Assembly: GCA_027452245.1 (NCBI GenBank)
Contig: DAIDGW010000182.1
Coordinates: 1-64,000 of the forward strand
Source of the DNA: Acidobacteriaceae bacterium
GTDB lineage: Bacteria; Acidobacteriota; Terriglobia; Terriglobales; Acidobacteriaceae
Reading direction: 5' to 3'
DNA length: 64,000 nucleotides
A program made the translations under genes and the position numbers. The notes below the pieces were generated by a model that saw only the letters and a program-made list of their open reading frames with translations, did no database searches and had not been told where the DNA came from. Shown here in pieces: positions 34,420 through 43,482 of the stretch. How positions within the stretch are numbered: position 1 is the first letter of the stretch; each line of letters starts with the position of its first letter.

Positions 34420-35418
34420 ATGAAAGTTCTGAATCAGGAAGAAATCGATGCTATGGTGCGGGCGGCGCGCAGCGGAGCGCAGACAGAAGCGCGCGCAGAA
34501 GCGGGACGGTCAAGGGCAATTGCCTGTGAACGCTGGGATGCCCGACGGGCGGGACAAATCGGGCGCGAGCAACTGCAGGCCATCAATCTCCTTCACGAGG
34601 GATTTGCCCGTAACCTGACGAATTCGCTGGGAGCCTATCTGCGTGTCGTATTTGCAGCTACGCTGGTGTCTGCCGAACACCTCAGCTACCGCGAATTCCT
34701 GCAGCGCATGCCGGAGATGACCTATCTCTCATCGTTGCGTCTGGAGCCGCTCGGCGCCCAGGGCGCTCTGCAACTGGATCTGAAGATTGCGTTTCCCATG
34801 ATCGATCTGCTGTTAGGCGGCCAGGGAAGTAGTGCCGGGACGGCACGCGAAATTACCGAGATTGAAGAGCAGATTCTGGAGAGTGTAGCTCGCATCGTCT
34901 GCCGCGAATTGGGCACGGCATGGCAGGCACTCCCGGTTGAAGTGTCATTCGACCAGAGGCTCGCATTAGCGGAAGCGCAACGTCTTATGCCTCCAGAGGA
35001 GAAGATCCTGTCTCTCAGTTTTGAGGTCACTCTATCCGACACGCACGGCGGACTTCACGTTGCGTTGCCCGCGTCTGTTTCCAATGCGCTGCTACGGAAG
35101 ATCTCTGCTGACTGGAGCTACCAGAAACCACGGAACCGTACGGATTCGCGGGAACATTTGATGCGAACCTTGCTGGATTGCCCGTTCCCAGCCGAACTCG
35201 GAGCTCACAACTTGCGTTCTCGAGTGCGTGAGCTGAGTGAACTGGCGCCCGGATCTTTGCTGCTGTTTGCGCGGCATGTTGAACAGCCCGCGTCGCTGCT
35301 GATTGCGGACGTGGAGATGTTTCAGGCAGTTCCCGCCCGTTCTGGGCGCCAGCGATCGGCGTGGTTGCTAGATCGCTGCGGTAACTCGCGAACCGAAATC
35401 AGGAGAAATAAGCTATGA
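34420..35418 (+). CDS. fliM: Flagellar motor switch protein FliM
   Basis: C-ring switch subunit, the binding target of phosphorylated CheY. 332 aa from the ATG at 34420. The N-terminal CheY-binding peptide is present as MKVLNQEEIDAMVRA (usually LSQEEIDALL). Middle domain: INLLHEGFARNLTNSLGAYL, SLRLEPLGAQGALQLDLKIA and DLLLGGQG. The C-terminal region should be a SpoA domain; HNLRSRVRELSELAPGSLLL is compatible. The last 30 residues are unusually basic. Stop overlaps the next gene (ATGA). Confidence 0.93.
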   Translation: MKVLNQEEIDAMVRAARSGAQTEARAEAGRSRAIACERWDARRAGQIGREQLQAINLLHEGFARNLTNSLGAYLRVVFAATLVSAEHLSYREFLQRMPEMTYLSSLRLEPLGAQGALQLDLKIAFPMIDLLLGGQGSSAGTAREITEIEEQILESVARIVCRELGTAWQALPVEVSFDQRLALAEAQRLMPPEEKILSLSFEVTLSDTHGGLHVALPASVSNALLRKISADWSYQKPRNRTDSREHLMRTLLDCPFPAELGAHNLRSRVRELSELAPGSLLLFARHVEQPASLLIADVEMFQAVPARSGRQRSAWLLDRCGNSRTEIRRNKL

Positions 35419-36260
35419 GTGATGCCGGGCAAAATTCGGAAGAATGGCTAGCCTACGTCCAAGCCTGGGCGAGCGCTGTAGCTCAGACATTGAAACAGAT
35501 TGCAGGCTCAGCCATGTCCTGCCAATTGCAGACCCAGCCTCCGACGGAGCTAGCATCCACCGACGACAATCATCTTTGGTTTTTGTGCACAGTTGCGGGA
35601 GGGTTGCGCGGCGAATTGAGCTTGCGAATGGACTCTACCTCAGCTTTCCGTGCTGCCCGGATTTTCATGAGCCTGCCGCTCGATGCCGCCGCTGCCACTG
35701 ATATGACTGCCGAGCACAGCGAGGCTGTGCTGGAATTGCTTAGGCAGTTTGCGGGCCGGGCGGCCAGCGCCCTGAAGCCGGGCTGGGGCGAAGTCCAGTT
35801 GCGCGTTGAGGCAGTTCGGGGCGCGGCTTCCTGGGCATCCTCGTCCACCTGCTGGCTCGCCACTGGCTCGGAGCCGCAACCGATCTATATCGAATTGCGC
35901 TGTAGCGCAGCACTGATGAACTCTCTGGGAGCACAAAAAAAAGAAATTTCTCCTGCGCAGGAAGCACCAGCAAATCCAGTGGCCCCGGCGACGGCAAGCG
36001 ATTCCAAACCCGACCAGGCGAAGCTCGCGCTGCTCATGGATGTGGAATTGTCACTTACATTACGATTTGGCGCACGGCGCTTGCTGCTCCGCGAAATTCT
36101 GGAACTGAGTCCGGGAGCCGTGGTTGAACTCGATCGGCAGGTTCAGGAACCAGTTGACATGCTGCTCGATGGGCGGCTTGTGGCCCGAGGGGAAGTCGTG
36201 GTGATTGAGGGCAACTTCGGATTGCGGGTCACGGAATTGGCGCCGTCAGGAGCCATCTAA
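35415..36260 (+). CDS. FliN/FliY-like motor switch protein with extended N-terminal domain
   Basis: 281 aa. The C-terminal 75 residues are a SpoA domain (LMDVELSLTLRFGARRLLLR, ILELSPGAVVELDRQVQEPV, GRLVARGEVVVIEGNFGLRV), so this is a FliN-type C-ring protein. Residues 60-135 (GELSLRMDSTSAFRAARIFM and EAVLELLRQFAGRAASALK) loosely resemble the CheC/CheX/FliY fold, but no phosphatase motif can be confirmed. A Pro/Ala-rich linker (185-200) joins the parts. It follows fliM as fliY follows fliM in Bacillus. The ATG overlaps the fliM stop, with AGGAGAAA upstream. Confidence 0.8.
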   Translation: MSDAGQNSEEWLAYVQAWASAVAQTLKQIAGSAMSCQLQTQPPTELASTDDNHLWFLCTVAGGLRGELSLRMDSTSAFRAARIFMSLPLDAAAATDMTAEHSEAVLELLRQFAGRAASALKPGWGEVQLRVEAVRGAASWASSSTCWLATGSEPQPIYIELRCSAALMNSLGAQKKEISPAQEAPANPVAPATASDSKPDQAKLALLMDVELSLTLRFGARRLLLREILELSPGAVVELDRQVQEPVDMLLDGRLVARGEVVVIEGNFGLRVTELAPSGAI

Positions 36261-36262
36261 TC

Positions 36263-37138
36263 ATGGCGACCGCGATTCTCCGACATCCCCTTCATTCTTC
36301 GTTATGGCAGAACCTGCGCCGCCGCATAAGTCTTCAGATCTTTCCGCGATGCGCACGAACGGATTGCGCTGCGGGTCAGTTGGTTCGGAACCGCTTCCGG
36401 ACCAGAGGCTCGGCGATAACATGGCAGGGCTCCTGGTACTGCAATCCGGAGTGTCTGGAGCGGGCGCTGGTGGACGCGCTGCCTGAGATGGCATCGATTC
36501 CGCGGAATCAGTTTATGGTTCCGCACCGCATTCCTCTGGGATTACTCCTTCTCTCCCGGCAGCAGCTCACCCCGGAACAGCTGCGCACAGCACTAGCCAA
36601 ACAGCGCGAGGCCGGTCATGGCAGGCTGGGAGAATGGCTGCAGCGGTTGGAATTTGCTGATGAGGGTCAAATTACGGCAGCTTTGGCCCGACAATGGAGT
36701 TGTCCGGTATTGCGCAGCAGTTCTCAGGTCCGAGTGGGGAAGATTCCTCATATTCCTATTCCTCTCCTCAAGGCATTCCAGATGTTGCCGGTGGATTTTG
36801 TTCCGGCAACAGCGACCCTGCATATCGCATTTGTGCAGGGCATTGACTATTCCATGCTATATGCGATTGAAAAGATGCTCAGTTGCCGCACGCAAGCATG
36901 CCTGATGTATCCCAGTGGCCAGCGCCGCAGCTTTGAGGAAATTGCTTCCCGGCCTTTCGCCAACGACGTTGTTTTTGATGGGATAACCGGCCCCGCGGAA
37001 TCAGCTCGCATCATTCGCAGCTATGCCGTCCGAACTGGCGCCACCGAATTACGGATGGTTCGATGCCGCGACTATCTGTGGGCGCGTATGCAAGTACATG
37101 GCCGAGACTCCACCGATCTGGTACTGCGCTCAATTTAG
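36263..37138 (+). CDS. Orphan MshEN-type (GspE/PilB N-terminal) protein, probable c-di-GMP receptor
   Basis: 291 aa; last gene of the flagellar locus. Residues 30-64 carry Cys30, Cys35, Cys60 and Cys64 (CARTDC and WYCNPEC), a possible zinc site. Residues 91-114 and 121-144 are two tandem 24-residue motifs (PLGLLLLSRQQLTPEQLRTA..., then RLGEWLQRLEFADEGQITAA...) each ending LxxQ. This is the double motif of MshEN domains, which bind c-di-GMP in MshE and some T2SS ATPases. The C-terminal 50 residues (ARIIRSYAVRTGATELRMVR) resemble the second N-terminal domain of PilB/GspE, but there is no ATPase domain. I infer a stand-alone c-di-GMP sensor acting on the flagellum; target unknown. Confidence 0.75.
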   Translation: MATAILRHPLHSSLWQNLRRRISLQIFPRCARTDCAAGQLVRNRFRTRGSAITWQGSWYCNPECLERALVDALPEMASIPRNQFMVPHRIPLGLLLLSRQQLTPEQLRTALAKQREAGHGRLGEWLQRLEFADEGQITAALARQWSCPVLRSSSQVRVGKIPHIPIPLLKAFQMLPVDFVPATATLHIAFVQGIDYSMLYAIEKMLSCRTQACLMYPSGQRRSFEEIASRPFANDVVFDGITGPAESARIIRSYAVRTGATELRMVRCRDYLWARMQVHGRDSTDLVLRSI

Positions 37139-37149
37139 AAAAAATATGA

Positions 37150-37171
37150 AGCCCCTCGTTTTCGAGGGGCT
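37150..37171 (+). terminator. Intrinsic terminator-like hairpin ending the flagellar locus
   Basis: AGCCCCTCG (37150-37158), loop TTTT, CGAGGGGCT (37163-37171): a perfect 9-bp stem 12 bp after the last flagellar-locus stop, followed by a short T-containing stretch (ctgttctgg). It also faces the convergent OmpA-like gene. Confidence 0.75.
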
Positions 37172-37231
37172 CTGTTCTGGAGGGACTTCGAGGCTTGCAG
37201 CCGCTGATCCCGAAGATTTGAGAAAACTTAC

Positions 37232-38119
37232 TTACTTGGGTTGTTGCTGCTGATCCGTTGTAGTTGCAGGCGCAGCAGTGTTGCTGGAGAGCTGTTCAAG
37301 ATCGTTCTTCAGCAGGCTGATCTCGACGCGTCCTCCGCTGACGTGCTTTGTCTTGCCTGTGGTGGCCTCGGCGCCGGGCGCCGGAGCGTTCCCCATGCCA
37401 ACCAGGTAAATCCGATAGACCGGAATGTCATGGTTCAGTACCAGATAACGGACGACAGACTCGGCCATTTTCTGTGAAGTCGAGATTGCCGTCTGTCCGC
37501 GACCGGAAGAGAATCCCTGAACTTCGATGATGTAGCCGCGCTGGCCTTTTACCGTGTTCGCCATATCGTCCAGAGCATCTTTGGCGTTCTTGCTGAGGAC
37601 CGTCTGTCCCGGACGGAAACGAATTTCGGTCTGATTCGAAGCCTTGTACTGGTCGATGTTGCTGACCACGGTTTCGACTGTCTGGATGCGCTGCGTGGCC
37701 TGTTGAGCGGTCTGCTGCGCCTGATTGGCTTTGTTGCCCGCGTCAATCGCGTGCTGGTCGGCTTCATTCGCTTTGTCCGAAGCGAGCTTAATGCCGGCCT
37801 GCGCGCGCTCGTCAGTGTCTTTAATGGCTTTGCTGTTCGCGGAGGTCAGCTCGTCGAGTTCGTTCACGCGATCGCGGATCGGCCCCGTTTGCCGCTGAAC
37901 ATACTTTTTGCGGGCAAATGGATTGAGGTGTCCCCAGAAACCTTCGCGAGAAGGTGGCTGCAGCGGTTGCTTGCCAGTAGCGCTCGTGTCGGAACTGGTC
38001 GACTGCGATTGACTCGCGGTTGGCTGCTGGTTTTGATCCTGGGAAGTAGGAGTCTGCGCAAGAGCCGGCAAAGCAAGAATCGCGGCCAGTGGCAGAGCAA
38101 CGAGAATGCGGCTGTTCAT
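37232..38119 (-). CDS. OmpA-like periplasmic protein with coiled coil, peptidoglycan-binding residues degenerate
   Basis: 295 aa from the ATG at 38119 (GGAGGAAG upstream). Signal peptide about 1-21 (ends PALAQ), a Gln/Ser/Thr-rich stretch, then an Ala-rich heptad region (about 100-160, ERAQAGIKLASDKANEADQ) as in lipoprotein-type coiled coils. Residues about 175-275 have the OmpA C-terminal fold pattern (RFRPGQTVLSKNAKDALDDM, VRYLVLNHDIPVYRIYLVGM). The peptidoglycan-binding Asp and Arg of OmpA (in HTDxxG and LSxxRA) are replaced (GFSSGRG and SQKMAES), so wall binding is doubtful. Possibly an envelope spacer or porin-associated protein. Confidence 0.8.
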   Translation of the reverse strand: MNSRILVALPLAAILALPALAQTPTSQDQNQQPTASQSQSTSSDTSATGKQPLQPPSREGFWGHLNPFARKKYVQRQTGPIRDRVNELDELTSANSKAIKDTDERAQAGIKLASDKANEADQHAIDAGNKANQAQQTAQQATQRIQTVETVVSNIDQYKASNQTEIRFRPGQTVLSKNAKDALDDMANTVKGQRGYIIEVQGFSSGRGQTAISTSQKMAESVVRYLVLNHDIPVYRIYLVGMGNAPAPGAEATTGKTKHVSGGRVEISLLKNDLEQLSSNTAAPATTTDQQQQPK

Positions 38120-38515
38120 AATGACTTCCTCCAAAAGTCGGGGGAGCATTGGGCTCCACTCCGCACGCCTAAACGCGCGTGTTGCGTATCCTGAATTGCG
38201 TCCCCTTAACCGAATGGGTCTAGCTGAAAGTCGCTAAGCCGGGGCTTGCGGTGACGCAACGCAAACCCGACACTCTGGGCGCCGAGAATCGTAGCGCCCG
38301 CCTTTCCTAGTACAGATCGGATGCCAAAACCGCCGCCAGGGTTTAATAGCTAAGTGCTTGAAATCAAATTAATTATAGCTCCAGTTGCGGCGGTCCGGCT
38401 GGCGCTGCTTACTTTTGCAGGGTAAATTTGGGAAACCTGATATAAAAACTGCGTGCAACGCTCAAAGGGCAGTTCGGTCTGATCGAGCCTGCATACACCT
38501 ACACAGGAGACAGCA
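38120..38515. other. Intergenic region between divergent OmpA-like and M20 peptidase genes
   Basis: About 396 bp without a gene. It must hold both promoters. An AT-rich patch at 38361-38450 contains TATAAA at 38441-38446 upstream of the peptidase, but no -35 at proper spacing is convincing. I see no repeat, riboswitch or small RNA signature. Confidence 0.5.
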
Positions 38516-39976
38516 TTGGGACTCTTTCCGGGGAGCATAAAACAATCGATTCTTCGAGCGACTCTGGCAGTTCTCTTTTCTGCTATGCCTTCAACCCTGG
38601 CGGCTGAGTCTGCGACGGAGCCACCTTCCGCGCACATTCCAGCCAGTCATCTCAATGCATATTCGAATCTGGCCGTGGAATGGATGCAGGGCTACCTGCA
38701 GACCGATACTACCAATCCTCCGGGAAACGAAATGCGCGCTATCCGTTTCCTGAAAAAAATCCTCGACGAGGAAGGCATTGAGAATCGGGTGTTCGAATAT
38801 CTTCCTGGACGCGGCGACCTGTGGGCGCGGCTTCCGCACACCACAGCCGAGTCCAAGCGGCCGATTATCCTGCTGAACCACATGGACGTTGTGACCAGTG
38901 ATGCTTCCCACTGGAAGGTGTCACCGTTCAGTGGAGAGGTCAAAGATGGCTACATCTGGGGGCGTGGCGCTCAAGACATGAAGGACGAAGGCATCGCGCA
39001 GTTGGTCGCGATGGTAATGCTCAAACGCGAGAAAGTCTTGCTGGATCGTGATGTGATCTTTCTGGCGGTCAGCGACGAAGAAGCCGACGGAACCGGAACG
39101 GATTGGTTCATTGCGCATCAACGGCCGTTACTGGAAAACGCCGAGTTCCTGATCAACGAGGGCGGTGACAATCCGCTGGAGAATGGAAAGGTCAAATACG
39201 TCGGCGTGGATGTTGGCGAGAAAACGACATTCTGGCTGCACGTTGTAGCGCATGGCCGCGCAGGGCATGGTTCGCGGCCCAATCCGGACTCCGCACCGAA
39301 TCGTTTGGTTCACGCCCTTGATCGAATTATTGCCTACCGCACGCCGTTGCGTGTGCTCCCCGTCGTGGATGAGTTCATGCGCGATATGGCGCCCAACGAA
39401 CCTCCGGATCTGGCAGTCGCCTATCGCAATGTCAATAAGGCTTTGGAAGATAAGAAATTCCAGGCTCGAATTGAGCAGGATGAGTCACTCAATTTCCTGC
39501 TGCGCGACACAATTACCCTGACGATGCTGGGAGGCTCGGAGCAGACCAATGTAATTCCAGCGGAGGCATGGGCAAATCTGGACGTTCGCATACTCCCCGG
39601 AGGGCATCCGGAGGAACTGCTGGCCGCTTTGCGAAAAGTGGTGGATGATCCAAATGTGAGCATCGAACCGCTGAACAAGCAATTCCGGATAGCGAATTAT
39701 TCTCCGACTGATACCATCTTGTTTGCGGCTATTCAGAAGGTCACCGCTTCTTATTTTCCGGGAGCGCCGGTGGTTCCGTATATCACCAGCGGATACGACG
39801 AAAATCAGCGCTATCGTCCGCTCGGCATCAATTCCTATGGCTTCAATCCTTATACAGCCACCGAAGAAGAAGGAAACACGGAGCATGGTGACAACGAACG
39901 CATTCGGCTGGAAGAAGTGCGCCGGGGTCCGAGAGTGATGTTCGATGTAGTCACGGATGTGGCTGCAGCAGAGTAA
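38516..39976 (+). CDS. Exported M20 family metallopeptidase
   Basis: 486 aa with a signal peptide (about 1-29). M20 zinc peptidase family, usually dipeptidases or carboxypeptidases such as ArgE/DapE/CPG2 relatives. Landmarks: PIILLNHMDVVTSD (first metal His and its Asp), IWGRGAQDMKDEGIAQ (bridging Asp), FLAVSDEEADGTGTDW (catalytic Glu pair), LINEGGDN, and near the end NTEHGDNERIRLEEV, the C-terminal metal His. A dimerisation lid domain is present at about 220-345 (HVVAHGRAGHGSRPNPDSA). TTG start at 38516 with AGGAG seven bases upstream. Substrate unknown; likely periplasmic peptide recycling. Confidence 0.9.
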   Translation: MGLFPGSIKQSILRATLAVLFSAMPSTLAAESATEPPSAHIPASHLNAYSNLAVEWMQGYLQTDTTNPPGNEMRAIRFLKKILDEEGIENRVFEYLPGRGDLWARLPHTTAESKRPIILLNHMDVVTSDASHWKVSPFSGEVKDGYIWGRGAQDMKDEGIAQLVAMVMLKREKVLLDRDVIFLAVSDEEADGTGTDWFIAHQRPLLENAEFLINEGGDNPLENGKVKYVGVDVGEKTTFWLHVVAHGRAGHGSRPNPDSAPNRLVHALDRIIAYRTPLRVLPVVDEFMRDMAPNEPPDLAVAYRNVNKALEDKKFQARIEQDESLNFLLRDTITLTMLGGSEQTNVIPAEAWANLDVRILPGGHPEELLAALRKVVDDPNVSIEPLNKQFRIANYSPTDTILFAAIQKVTASYFPGAPVVPYITSGYDENQRYRPLGINSYGFNPYTATEEEGNTEHGDNERIRLEEVRRGPRVMFDVVTDVAAAE

Positions 39977-39995
39977 CTCCCGCTCCGTTCTGAAT

Positions 39996-41108
39996 TCATC
40001 CGCAATGGCGCTCGTACTGCTCGATGATGAAGTTGTCGGTCATGCCTGCGATATAGTCACAAATAACGCGCGGCAGAGTGTCTTCATGGGCTTTTTCCTG
40101 ATATGCGCCAGGAAGCGAGGACGGATATTTCATCCAGAAAGCGAACAACTCGCTGACGACGCGCTCGGCATCGATTTTCTCTCCCGCCAATGATGGGCTG
40201 TAATAGAGATTCTCGTGCAGAAAATCTTTGGCTTGCCTGCGCTCGGCTTCAACTTCAGGACTGAAGGCTGCCAGTCGTTCTGCATATCCTCGGATTTCGG
40301 CCAGGCTACGAATTCCCGCTGAGTGCACACGAGCCTTTGTGTTCTGAATCAGGTCGCTCACCATGCGATTCAACATGCGGCGCAAAGCTTCATTGAAGAG
40401 CAGCTTTTCCTGCGTGTCGGGATATAAACGCTCCACTTCGGGGAAGAACTTCTCGAAGATCGGAACGCCGCCGCGAATCTGCGCCAGCGAGAGCAGTCGC
40501 GATTCGTAACCGTCATCGAGATCGGCGGTGTTGTAGGCAATTTCGTCGGTCAAGTCGATCAACTGGGCTTCGAGCGGCGGACGCTCATGGAGAAGATATT
40601 CGGACAGTTCCGGATGCTCACTGCTGGTGTAGTCGCGCGAATGCTTAATGATCCCTTCGCGAACCTCGAACGTGAGGTTCAGTCCCGGGAATGCGGCATA
40701 CCGCTGTTCAAAAGCCTCTACGATTCGCAAGGCGTGCAGGTTGTGATCGAAGTATGATCCCTGCGTGCGCATGGCAGTGTCCAATGCCTTTTCTCCCGCG
40801 TGGCCGAAGGGAGGGTGTCCGATATCGTGAACTAGAGCGAGGGCTTCAGCTAGATCTACATTCAGATTTAATGCGCCGGCGATGGTGCGGGAGATCTGCG
40901 CGACCTCCAGCGTATGCGTCAGCCGGTTGCGAAAGTGGTCGGAGTAGCGGCGTGTGAAAACCTGCGTCTTGGCTTCGAGACGCCGGAAGGCACGGGCATG
41001 GATCACCCGGTCCCGGTCGCGCTGGAATTCGTTCCGGTAGGGATGCATCGGTTCCGGGTGGCGGCGTCCGCGGGAATCTTCGACGTGCACCGCGTAGCCA
41101 GCCAGCAT
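39996..41108 (-). CDS. dGTPase-like HD-domain nucleotide triphosphohydrolase
   Basis: 370 aa, deoxyguanosinetriphosphate triphosphohydrolase-like family, HD superfamily. Removes tripolyphosphate from dNTPs. Visible: RDRDRVIHARAFRRLEAKTQ, FRNRLTHTLEVAQISRTIA (first metal His), ALALVHDIGHPPFGHAGE (HD pair and following His), and DLTDEIAYNTADLDDG (last metal Asp). This short type is common in many phyla and differs from the long E. coli Dgt. Starts at ATG 41108; monocistronic, convergent with the M20 gene 20 bp away. Confidence 0.93.
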   Translation of the reverse strand: MLAGYAVHVEDSRGRRHPEPMHPYRNEFQRDRDRVIHARAFRRLEAKTQVFTRRYSDHFRNRLTHTLEVAQISRTIAGALNLNVDLAEALALVHDIGHPPFGHAGEKALDTAMRTQGSYFDHNLHALRIVEAFEQRYAAFPGLNLTFEVREGIIKHSRDYTSSEHPELSEYLLHERPPLEAQLIDLTDEIAYNTADLDDGYESRLLSLAQIRGGVPIFEKFFPEVERLYPDTQEKLLFNEALRRMLNRMVSDLIQNTKARVHSAGIRSLAEIRGYAERLAAFSPEVEAERRQAKDFLHENLYYSPSLAGEKIDAERVVSELFAFWMKYPSSLPGAYQEKAHEDTLPRVICDYIAGMTDNFIIEQYERHCG

Positions 41109-41171
41109 GCACGGAGTGTATCAGAGCGGGAGCCGAATGATCAGAACCAGGTTTTGAAGTCCTGCTGAGTG

Positions 41172-43232
41172 CTACTGCTGTTTTTGCGATTCTTCGCGAG
41201 CAAGCCGAACTCTCGCCGCATCCAGCTTCTGCTGCGTCTTCGCGAGTTCTTCGGTGTCTACCTCGGGAGCCACCGTCTTACCCCACTCCTGGACAGCGCG
41301 CTGCCAGTGGTCGGCGGCGAGTTTCAGGCGGCCTGTCTTCTGGTAAAGATCGCCCAGGTGCTCTTGTACTGTGGGGTCGCTCTGCATGAGGGAGCAGGCC
41401 TTGCTGAGGTTTGCCTCCGCCAAATCGTACTTGCCCATCTTGTAGTACACCCACCCGAGCGAATCCAGATAGGCTCCGTTGCTGGGATCAAGGCTGACGG
41501 CTTCTTTGATGTAGTTAAGCGATTCTTCAAGTTTCACACCGCGGTCGGCATTCATGTAGCCCAAATAGTTCAGGACCACAGCGCTCTGCGGGTCGATAAC
41601 CAGAACTTTCTTAAACTCGGCCTCGGCTTCATCGTACTTTTTCTGACGCTCGTACGTGGAGCCGCGCAGGAAGTAAACGTATGACTTGTCTTCGGGTTTG
41701 GTTGAAAGTGCTTCTGCCTTATCCAGAGCCTGTTCGGCATCTTTCCAGCGCTTCAGCCGAGTGTTCATTTGCGCTAAGGCGATGTAGACATCACGATCAT
41801 CCGCGTTGCCCTTCAGCATCGAACGAACGTCGGCGAGAGCCTTATCCGCTTCCCCAGTATCGGCCAGTTGCGAATCGAGCACCATGCGGAGTCCGCGGCT
41901 GTTGGGCAGCTTCTGAACCGCTTCACGAGCTACCGCGGTCGCCTGCGACCATTGCTTCGCTTCCCGGTAGGTGTCGATCATATTCTGATATCCGCGTTCG
42001 GCATTGTCATCGCCAAGAGTCAACATCTTGCGGAAGGTATCGACCGCCGCAGGATAGTTCTGTTCTTCGCGATAGACGGTGCCCAGGCGTTCAATAAAGA
42101 TGGCGCGGTTCGTGCGGTCTGCCTGGCTGTAGTTCGAATCGGGCCGCTCGGTGCGGGTGACGAGATCCTGCAGGAGCTTTGCCGCATCGTCATAGCGTCC
42201 CTGGGCCTCATAAACCGCAGCCATGTTGTATGGGACGTCGAGCGAGTCGGGAACCATACTGTCGGCCTTTTTCAGGTTCTCGAGCGCCTGGTCAAACTTG
42301 CCCTGACGGCGGTAGATCTCGGCCATGCGCACATAGCTTTGCGCATCTTCGGGATTGGCGTCGACGATTACTTTGTACTGTTCGAGAGCCGCTTCAGTCT
42401 GCCCATCATTGAGCAGGTTCTCAGCCAAGCCGCGAATCGCATCGAGGTTATCGCGATCAAGCTGAATTGATTTCCGGAACGCCTCGATGGCGTGCTTGTA
42501 GTCTTTGCGCTGCTCGTAGGTCGTGCCCAGAGCGGAATAAAGCTTGGCGGAACGGGAAGCATCCGGTACAGCGCTCAGGACCTGCAGGGCGCGGTTGGTG
42601 TCTCCCTCATCGGTATAGAGGATCGCCAGAGTTGTGACCGCTTCTTCTGACGTCGGGTCCAGCTTGACGGCAGTCTTCAGCTCCGATTCTGCTCTTTCAA
42701 GGTCGTTATCGAGGCGATATAACCGACCCAGCAGAAGATGATCATCCACGCTCTTGGGCTCGATCTTGACGATATCTTCGTACTGCTCGATGGCGAGCTT
42801 TAGAACATTTTCGGATCCGTTGCCGCCTGGCATGTCGCCCAGCGATCGCAAGTAGATTCGCCCCAGCAGTTTGTGCGCTTCCAGATTATTGGGATCGTTC
42901 TTGAGGATGTCTTGCGCCTGCATGACGGCATCGCGGATGCGGCCGGTCTTCACATAGAGTTCGGCCAGGCTCGACGTCAGGAATTCCGATGTGGGATCGG
43001 CTTCAATCGCCTTGCGGTACTCGTCAATCGCCTTCCCTGCTAGTTCACTGCGGCCATATGAGGTCACCTGCTCCTCATACATATGTCCCAGTGCGTAGTG
43101 GTAGTAGGCAGCGCTCCGGTCCGGCGTCTTTGACGTGTTCGTCGTCGAGGCTGGGGTGGACGAGGCAGTTTGTGCGAACGCAGCAGCCGAAGCCACGGCA
43201 ACGACAACGAACGGGCGAATGAATCTTTTCAT
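41172..43232 (-). CDS. Exported tetratricopeptide-repeat protein
   Basis: 686 aa from the ATG at 43232 (AGGAA nine bases upstream); a frame extension to 43268 is not used. Signal peptide 1-20 (ends AAAFA). The rest is a near-continuous array of about fifteen TPR units, recognisable from repeats of the form A-x-x-x-Y/L-x-x-A-I-x-x-D-P (e.g. EQYEDIVKIEPKSVDDHLLL, KHAIEAFRKSIQLDRDNLDA, YDEAEAEFKKVLVIDPQSAV). No enzymatic domain. Such proteins in acidobacteria serve as periplasmic scaffolds; the partner is unknown. Confidence 0.9.
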   Translation of the reverse strand: MKRFIRPFVVVAVASAAAFAQTASSTPASTTNTSKTPDRSAAYYHYALGHMYEEQVTSYGRSELAGKAIDEYRKAIEADPTSEFLTSSLAELYVKTGRIRDAVMQAQDILKNDPNNLEAHKLLGRIYLRSLGDMPGGNGSENVLKLAIEQYEDIVKIEPKSVDDHLLLGRLYRLDNDLERAESELKTAVKLDPTSEEAVTTLAILYTDEGDTNRALQVLSAVPDASRSAKLYSALGTTYEQRKDYKHAIEAFRKSIQLDRDNLDAIRGLAENLLNDGQTEAALEQYKVIVDANPEDAQSYVRMAEIYRRQGKFDQALENLKKADSMVPDSLDVPYNMAAVYEAQGRYDDAAKLLQDLVTRTERPDSNYSQADRTNRAIFIERLGTVYREEQNYPAAVDTFRKMLTLGDDNAERGYQNMIDTYREAKQWSQATAVAREAVQKLPNSRGLRMVLDSQLADTGEADKALADVRSMLKGNADDRDVYIALAQMNTRLKRWKDAEQALDKAEALSTKPEDKSYVYFLRGSTYERQKKYDEAEAEFKKVLVIDPQSAVVLNYLGYMNADRGVKLEESLNYIKEAVSLDPSNGAYLDSLGWVYYKMGKYDLAEANLSKACSLMQSDPTVQEHLGDLYQKTGRLKLAADHWQRAVQEWGKTVAPEVDTEELAKTQQKLDAARVRLAREESQKQQ

Positions 43233-43482
43233 GCTTTTCCTGGACGTGGAACGCAATCCCGAAACCATAGCGGGTTGGATGCAGAACCGCCTCGGGTAGG
43301 GTGCTTTTATTGTAAATCGCCCAGGCAGGGATTTGGGGGAAAAAGGCCAGAATTGATTGCAAAGTTCTGTAATCGAAAGGCCAGCAATCTGCGGCAGACT
43401 TTAGAACGAATTTGAAACTAAATTTCACTTGCAACGCGTAGAGAATTTCATCAGATTGACTCGTATTGCGGCTTAATTTCAC

